From the NCBI GenBank assembly GCA_963691655.1, contig OY829328.1:10010204-10074203 (forward strand): a stretch of 64,000 nt of DNA. Reading direction: 5' to 3'. The stretch is from Toxonevra muliebris. Its lineage: Eukaryota > Arthropoda > Insecta > Diptera > Pallopteridae. Position 1 is the first letter of the stretch; the number at the start of each line of letters is the position of its first letter. The notes under the pieces were generated by a model. The model saw nothing but the letters and a program-made list of their open reading frames with translations, was not told the DNA's origin and did no database searches. The position numbers and the translations under genes were made by a program. Below are positions 58,323 through 64,000 of the stretch, piece after piece.

Positions 58323-60473
58323 AAAAATCAAAATTAGAAAATAAAATTTTTTCTACAGAGCACCATCTCTTGGCTTGCAATGCTAACTTGTTCACTTCGA
58401 TAATTTAGATCTAATGGGATGTAATTTTATTTGAAATTTATGTTTTAATATAGTTCAATCTTATAAGAGGTTAAACAATATCTATTTTCCTTAACTTTTT
58501 TTTAGCCAAATTTAATAAAACACAAAAATTTTTGCCTCAGCAATAAAATTCTTTTCAAACAGAAGCAAAAACAAAACCTAAAGTATACAAGAAAATCACT
58601 TTCAACTAACAATATAAAAAAGAATCAAAAAATTCTGACCTAGTTATTACTTTTTTCCAAATAATATGTAGCCATTAAAATATGCACAACAAAATTCATT
58701 TTGATTCGAAATAATGAAAAAATATTTCAATCTATATCACAATTTATCGTCGTCGTTCAAGCAGAAATCACTAAGTCCAAATTCATTTTTTTGATTGGAT
58801 CCGTTTTAATTAGCTTCAATAATTCGGATGACATAATAAATTCGATTTTTGGTGATGCAGTTATAACGTATACTAATGTGTATACCAATCGGTTAACTTT
58901 TTAAGTTTTGCCAGTGTTCGTTGGACGCCATGCACTGCATAAAGTAACTTCATCTCAGAAATTAAAAAAATGAACTTAGTGAATTCTGCCAGAACTACGA
59001 CGATATATTTCTTTCTTTTTTTATTACGTAGAACAATGAATGGAAAATAATTTAAATTATTATATTTATGCAGTGGCAGTAACAAAGAAATAAAGATCAC
59101 AGAAAATGGTATTAAAAACTTCTAGGAAGCAAAACGGAAATATCACAAATAGCAGCAAATTTTTGTGAAAAATCAAGCGGTGTAAGGATAAAGCAAATGA
59201 TTGGAGTTAGTAGTATCTAAGGAAATTTGTTATGAAGAACTGATATTTTTTTGGAAACACATATAGATTTCAAAATTGTTTAAAATAAATTTTATATAAC
59301 AAAATTGTTATTTCAGTAACTAAGAGTATCTAAGTATACAAAGTTTGCATCTACATGTACGTGTGTGTGAGTGCATATGTTTGTGCGCGTCTACTTTAAG
59401 CCACTTAAATTTTTGTGTAGCAGCTTGAAGAAGATAAATTACCAGGAAACGTGCTCATGTTTTTTGACTTACAAAACAGAAATCAAAAAAAAAAAAAGAA
59501 GAAAAATAAGAAAAGCTAAAGCAAATTCCGTTTCATAAGCAACAATAGAAATTATACAACACCCAAAATTACATTAAAAAAAAAAAAAAATGGAGAAAAA
59601 GCAAATGACAGCAAGTAAAATTCGAAAATACCAAACAAGTTGATTTATTTGCAACGCTTTTAAAATTTCAACATTCAAAAATTTTTTTCTTCTACTTTCT
59701 CTTATTCCTTTTTCACTTTTTCTTTTTTCGCATCGACTGATTGTAACGACAATTGAGCGAGTAGCGTCAGCTTGCTGTTCTTTGCGCTGCTACTCTTGGC
59801 ATAGCACGTTGAAACTAAAAAGGATATAGCAAGCACAGAAACAACAACTGCGAATAATTTGCTATACTAAACTATACTAAAACAAAAGTGCAGAAAGAAA
59901 TAATTCCAAAAGAAAATACAAATGTCCACTACAAATAAAAAATGAAGACATTTTTCAATAAATTGAAAGCAATCAATTAATGTTATTAAACAGAATTTTA
60001 AAAAGTGGAAACTTTCTAAATTGAAAACAACAGAAAAGGATACAAACAAATGTAGTATAAAATAAAGGAATTTCAAGAGATTTTTTTTTTTACTTTTAAA
60101 AGGACAACAGTATTGCAAATATCCCTTAGTAAGAAAAAACTAATTGCATTCTAATGTCTATATAACAACATTATTGGCATCTTCTTCTTTTGCTATTACC
60201 TTGAATAATTGCAGTTCAGTAGTAAGCCCTTGAAATAAATACTTGCAGTTAATAAGAAAATTGTGTATTCTTTTGACAATGCAAAATATTTTTCATTTTG
60301 CAAAATTTTCCAAGAGTAAAGCTCATAAAAATAACAATGTTTATAATCTTATGTAACGTAGATTTATATTTTATTTTATGATTTTTGAGAAGAAAAGAAA
60401 AAGAAAATTATGAAAGTAAAGAAGAGGAATGGGGAAAGATAACACTGTTTTACCAATGGAAACTTTTGAAAAC

Positions 60474-60995
60474 GAGCAGAGATGAAACAAATGTCCTTAG
60501 GGTAATGGGGAATCGCTGAGTCCAAATACATGGTCAGTTTCGCTCTGCTACGTCAGGTTGGTCATCATTGCTTTAACCCATTAAGGATGAGCGGGAACGG
60601 AAAGTAGATATATCGAGAAAATAACTTGAGCAAAAATTGTTTTTTGAACCTGGCTCGGGAACGGCTCAGCGACAAAATGTCATATGTCACCGCTAGGCAT
60701 TACTGGGTTAAGCTAGCAACGAGATAAAAGTAAACGATGATAACGAGGATGAAAGAAATTACGAAAAAATAAATTAATTACAAAAAAAAAAATTTAAAGA
60801 AATTTTTAAGTTAAAAAATATGAAAAAAACGAAAAAAATTTTTTTTTGTAAAAATAGAAGTTTTGATGAAAAAAAGTATGAACTGCATTCTAAATTAATT
60901 AATAAAAAAATTGTGACGTAGCAGAGCAAAACTGACCGCGGATTCGGACTCAGCGATCTCCCATTACCCTAAGTACACTTGTCCCGTCTCTGCTC
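60474..60995. mobile_element. Inverted-repeat (foldback-type) element with ~82-bp arms, host of a nested MITE
   Basis: The left arm 60474-60555 (GAGCAGAGATG..., CTTAGGGTAATGGG, ATCGCTGAGTCC, GGTCAGTTT, GCTCTGCTACGTCA) is closely repeated in inverted form at 60914-60995. The interior is A/T-rich, and 60577-60707 inside it is a separate TTAA-flanked insertion. No clear target duplication was found at the outer ends. Confidence 0.75.
60577..60707. mobile_element. 131-bp TTAA-flanked piggyBac-like MITE
   Basis: Begins CCCATTAAGGATGAGCGG and ends CCGCTAGGCATTACTGGG. It is flanked by TTAA at 60573-60576 and 60708-60711. The left end shares CCCATTAAGGATG with the larger element at 22371-23774, so the two probably used related transposase. 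It has no coding capacity. Confidence 0.8.
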
Positions 60996-61305
60996 ATTTT
61001 AGGCTGTTGAGCAGTGTAATTAAACGCCTTTTAAATTTCTTTAGCTTCTTAGAAGTTTGAGTGGAGAAAAGAGTACAGAGGAACAGTACTCATATACAAT
61101 ACATCAGAAGACAGCGCTCGTATTTTCTTCTTACCCGAGAACCACGCTTTTTCAATTCACCAAGTTTTGTCGTTACCAGGCACACCAAAGTGACTGTAAA
61201 CACAAAAAAGACACAACTCATTTAGTCTCGCGACACTATAAAGTTTTACCTTACAATCGGTTACAAGCCTCAAAAAATGTATAGTTTATTATTCGTTATA
61301 GCAGC

Positions 61306-61313
61306 TAGACTAA
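61306..61313. repeat. Target-site duplication (TAGACTAA), left
   Basis: TAGACTAA is repeated exactly at 61561-61568 on the other side of the minus-strand non-LTR fragment. Confidence 0.7.
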
Positions 61314-61315
61314 AA

Positions 61316-61560
61316 TTTTTTTTTTTTTTTTTTGTTGGAACAGACAAAAGAAGTATTCAAGAATACAGCACTCAGACAAGTTTTACGTGCATTGTACTAT
61401 ATCCTGTGTTCCCTTTTGCTATTCTTTAAATCTACCAGATTTATTAATAAATCTTAGTAGATCCTGCGGTGTTAGAGAGCTCAGGTGTTCGTCTCCCAAA
61501 ACTCCAGTACCAAATATGCTTACTCTGATCCGGCAGAAAGCGGGCAGACACCAAGAAAGT
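61316..61560 (-). mobile_element. Non-LTR family A, copy 3, 5'-truncated with target duplication
   Basis: On the plus strand the copy starts with about 18 T residues (the poly-A tail) and then GTTGGAACAGACAAAAGAAG, the complement of the family A 3' UTR end. The minus strand continues upstream through GATCAGAGTAAGCATATTTG into the last coding codons, including CTGCCCGCTTTCTGCCGGAT, also present in copy 1 near 5703. TAGACTAA flanks it on both sides. It is only 245 bp long, a typical 5'-truncated target-primed insertion. Comparison with copy 1 shows that copy 1 lost about 50 bp of 3' UTR. Confidence 0.88.
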
Positions 61561-61568
61561 TAGACTAA

Positions 61569-62900
61569 CATACTCCGTTCGCTAATTCTTTTATGACGAA
61601 AAAGTATCTGTCTTCATTGTCTAAATCCAATCGTCTGTATGGACGTCAAATCGTCTGTATGGAAAACATATGTAAAATCCTAATAATGACCTTTTGATTG
61701 CTCCTTTTTACTTTAACTTAAATTTTCCAATTGAATTCAAAATGATGCATAAAACTATGAATATCAGTATTGGGCAAACTTCAATCTGACTAATGAGTGA
61801 AAAGTAATGACTAAATAAATAAATCATAAATCATCAACTAATGACTAATTTTTGTTAGTCATTAAAACATTAAAAAATTATTTTCATATTTAAATAGCGC
61901 ACTTATGTATGCAGATATAAATTTGAATTATTGCCCTACCTCATTTTTAAAACTTACTGTAGATGACTTTAAGTTTTAAGTGCTATAAAAAATGTGTTAA
62001 ATTAAATACTACATATTTAAAAATCCTTTATATTTTTTTCTCTCTTTTAACACAATTAAGAAAATCGTCACGTAATCCATTAATATTAAAATCTCATGGT
62101 ATGCTGTGTAAAATTTTCTTACCTACTTACAATATTTTTAATACACATTTTTCATATGTAAGGCTTATAAGCTTAAATTCATTTTTCTTGTATTTTTTGT
62201 GCGAAACTGTGGTGCTAAACTAACATCATCAAGTACTTAATATAAACGTATAAAGTAAACTTGATTTAATTGCTTTTTCTGGCTGAATATTTGAGCCTTT
62301 AATGTTTATTTTTTTTTTTTTTTTTTGTTTGGTTGGTAACATCTTGAAATTTATAATAATAACTCATCATTGGACATGCGATATACGAGCGCAAATACAG
62401 ATACAAATAAGTATGCACAAAGGAAGAAAAAGCTGACATACAAAATATGATGCTGACACTTAAATTCATTACGAGAAGTATGTTGTGGTTTCCATAATAA
62501 ATCAAAATAAGTTTTATTGTATTGCGTTTTTCTTTTTTCCTTTAGTGATGTTTGATTAGCTCAAAATAAAAAAAAACTAGCACGAACTTCTTCAAGTGAC
62601 TATATTGAAAAAAAAAAGAAATAAAATGCAAAATATGTTCAAAACATCTCTCACTCATAAGCGGACAGAAGCGATGAAACACACAAACAGGAACTAACAG
62701 GTATTAAATCTATAGTTCCCGTTTTAACCAATTCTGATTCATATTTGTTTTGATGCTAATGAAATTGGTTATTGTCCTTTTAACACAAATGTATATATTC
62801 ATGCCATATGTGTGAAGGATGGCAATAAATTTGCTGATTATTTGAAGAGATTTGTTGCCTGTCTTTTTAAAAATTTATTAAATAATCGCTTCAGAACTAT
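61569..62900. other. Non-coding DNA, no gene seen
   Basis: Includes the TGACTAA repeat copy at 61770-61880 and a T run at 62309-62325. The plus frame at 61963-62223 and the minus frame at 62299-62505 are AT-driven and unrecognised. Confidence 0.5.
61770..61880. repeat. TGACTAA-rich dispersed repeat, copy 2
   Basis: CTTCAATCTGACTAATGAGT, then GAAAAGTAATGACTA and CAACTAATGACTAATTTTTG match 25085-25180. This copy is short and lacks the second half of copy 1. Confidence 0.6.
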
Positions 62901-63156
62901 AAAATGACCCCAAGGAAAAAATATTTTAAAGAAAAAATCAAAATTATTAATGTGTTTGAAATTGCGAAGATGTGAAGTTTTTTGTTTTTTAAAAAATGCA
63001 ATTTTTAATAAATTTTTAATTTTTGAAGTTTTAATATTGGCAAATCATAGGCCGGAGAAATTAATAAAAAATGGAGTCATTCATTCCAAATGGAAGTCTG
63101 GTGTAAATATTCATCAAGAGAGGAGTTTTATTAAAGCAGGTGGCTCCGACATAGAC

Positions 63157-63171
63157 AAAATGTGTTTTGAT
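63157..63171. repeat. Target duplication, left (AAAATGTGTTTTGAT)
   Basis: AAAATGTGTTTTGAT recurs exactly at 63854-63868. The two copies bracket the insertion that splits the pogo-like transposase frame, and removing one copy plus the insertion restores reading continuity. Confidence 0.75.
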
Positions 63172-63264
63172 AGTTTTTTAGGAGACTATGAAAATTAAAT
63201 CTAGAGGTTAATTTTCAAAGTCATGACTTAAGTTCACGTCAATTTCGTTATTTGAAGTTATATA

Positions 63265-63605
63265 TAAACAGGCTTAATGAACAAATGTAGTCATCACAAC
63301 AACAATGTATATAGAGACGGGCAAATCAGACGGCCGTTTCGGAATCCGCCACAATTCCTCATCAGTGATCTTAGTGATAGTTCTTAATCTTTCAATATCC
63401 TATATAAGCTACTAATATTTGAAATCATAACCCAGAATTACGGATTTGATTCCAAATATCTTCACTGAATAGAGATATTGAAAGAAACTACCACTACCGT
63501 TCTATACACTTATGTTGTTGTTTTTTCCCATTGTAGCTAGTCTGCAGAACAGTTCGTTATTTGAAAGTCTAGTACATGGGAGTGTGTGTGTGTGTTTGTG
63601 AGAAA
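63265..63605 (-). repeat. Dispersed repeat family R, copy 2
   Basis: Inverted match to 17873-18205 over about 330 bp, including GGCAAATCAGACGGCCGTTT, CAGTGATCTTAGTGATAGTT and CTAGTACATG. It forms the core of the insertion in the pogo-like pseudogene. Confidence 0.85.
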
Positions 63606-63740
63606 ATGATTCTAGGTGTCATTTTTTCTGAACGGTCCCCATTCGATCAGTTCATGATAGTTTTTTAGGAGACTATGAAAATTAAATCTAGAGGTTAATT
63701 TTCAAAGTCATGACTTAAGTTCATGTCAATTTCGTTATTT

Positions 63741-63851
63741 GAAGTTATATATAAACAGGTTAATGAACTAATGTAGTCATCACAACCGTCTCGATATACA
63801 TTATTGTTGTGATGACTACATTTGTTCATTAACCTGTTTATATATAACTTC
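63741..63851. repeat. Long perfect hairpin, 45-bp arms and 21-nt loop
   Basis: Left arm 63741-63785 (GAAGTTATATATAAACAGGT...) and right arm 63807-63851 pair in 44 of 45 positions. The loop is CCGTCTCGATATACATTATTG. It is at the right end of the 682-bp insertion. Confidence 0.9.
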
Positions 63852-64000
63852 AAAAAATGTGTTTTGATTGGTGCGCTAAGGCTAGATATCGAAATATGTC
63901 TATTTCTGGTCCGATTATAAAGGGTAAAGGAAGTGAAATAGCAGTACGATTGGGTGTATCTAATATTTCTGCATCAGATGGATGGTTACTATAAATAAAT

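Larger units (their letters stand above)
56197..60470. other. Mostly AT-rich non-coding DNA, no gene seen
   Basis: Contains a GATACAAGTA/ATTCGATAC repeat cluster near 57222-57325, a tRNA-like segment at 58250-58322 and poly-A/T tracts. 57600-57950 is more complex, but the minus frame at 57720-57911 has no recognisable domain. 59740-59830 is GC-richer for its surroundings without obvious function. Confidence 0.5.
63172..63853. mobile_element. 682-bp composite insertion with direct and inverted repeats
   Basis: The insertion lies between 15-bp target duplications. Inside it, 63169-63299 (ATAGTTTTTTAGGAGACTAT...) is repeated directly at 63656-63785. Its last part is repeated again in inverted form at 63807-63851, giving a 45-bp-arm hairpin. 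Between the direct copies lies copy 2 of dispersed repeat R (63265-63605, minus orientation relative to 17873-18205) and a GT run at 63581-63600. There is no coding potential. The class is unknown; the 15-bp duplication is longer than usual for cut-and-paste transposons. Confidence 0.75.
62904..64000 (+). pseudogene. pogo/Tigger-type transposase N-terminus (CENP-B-like), interrupted and decayed
   Basis: From the ATG at 62904 the frame reads MTPRKKYFKEKIKIINVFEI to a stop, like the start of the CENP-B-type helix-turn-helix. Another frame gives FNIGKS at about 63030. The frame ending at 63198 contains IDKMCFD. After an inserted segment (63172-63853) the frame resumes as CFDWCAKARYRNMSISGPII and continues KGKGSEIAVRLGVSNISASD then GWL. 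This is the second HTH of pogo/Tigger/jerky proteins (W..AR..N.P.SG..I..KA..IA..LG....AS.GWL). It stops at about 63993 and the DDE domain is not in the window. The product would be a nuclear DNA-binding transposase, but this copy has stops, frameshifts and an insertion and is dead. Confidence 0.8.

Overview
The window looks like a non-coding stretch of a dipteran nuclear genome. It is very AT-rich and full of T/A homopolymers, TATGTA/TACATA-type runs and CA/GT/GA/TTA microsatellites. It has many decayed eukaryotic transposons and no operon-like or bacterial gene organisation. A higher fly, perhaps a tephritid fruit fly, is the most likely source; this is inference from texture, transposon types and one Drosophila-type core promoter motif. 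I found no host protein-coding gene, no convincing host exon and no functional RNA gene. Almost every open reading frame longer than 60 codons is a chance frame in low-complexity DNA or the antisense of a transposon. The window could be intergenic or the inside of a very large intron.

Layout. 1-3285 is low-complexity DNA. 3286-3886 and about 5030-5877 are 3' ends of two RNase H-bearing non-LTR retrotransposons; between them lie a repeated GACTGTTACGTTAC motif and an unidentified decayed minus-strand reading frame. 8117-8848 is a 22-bp minisatellite of about 33 copies. 11591-13520 holds a 96-bp tandem duplication, a Motif 1 promoter element and a decayed reverse transcriptase. 14541-15496 is a hAT-type non-autonomous element with 8-bp target duplications. 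17873-18205 is one copy of a dispersed repeat whose other copy lies at 63.3-63.6 kb. 22371-23774 is a TTAA-flanked (piggyBac-like) element with arms of about 145 bp. 29030-29702 is another decayed non-LTR end. 31474-32317 is a long-armed foldback/MITE. 32430-34690 is a degenerate TCAA-rich repeat field interrupted by a GC-richer 1.3-kb block with two tandem arrays.

The densest part is 36.8-43.3 kb. It holds a 197-bp TA-flanked MITE, then a 2.67-kb hAT element (37102-39767) with a perfect 8-bp target duplication and a transposase remnant. A Helitron copy appears nested in that hAT element, and a second, better bounded Helitron (41973-43244) in opposite orientation keeps part of the Rep/helicase protein. 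47160-49570 is a purine-rich field split by an 828-bp solo LTR (AAAC duplication) and a 250-270-bp tandem duplication. 52625-53258 and 61316-61560 are 5'-truncated non-LTR insertions on the minus strand, each with target duplications. 55255-56194 is a Tc1-like remnant. 60474-60995 is an inverted-repeat element that has itself received a 131-bp TTAA MITE. The window ends in a pogo/CENP-B-like transposase pseudogene split by a 682-bp insertion carrying a 45-bp-arm hairpin.

The genes do not work together: this is an accumulation of selfish elements with several nested insertions whose order can be read from intact target-site duplications. I see no evidence of a new cellular system. The most informative features are the fully bounded and nested elements.
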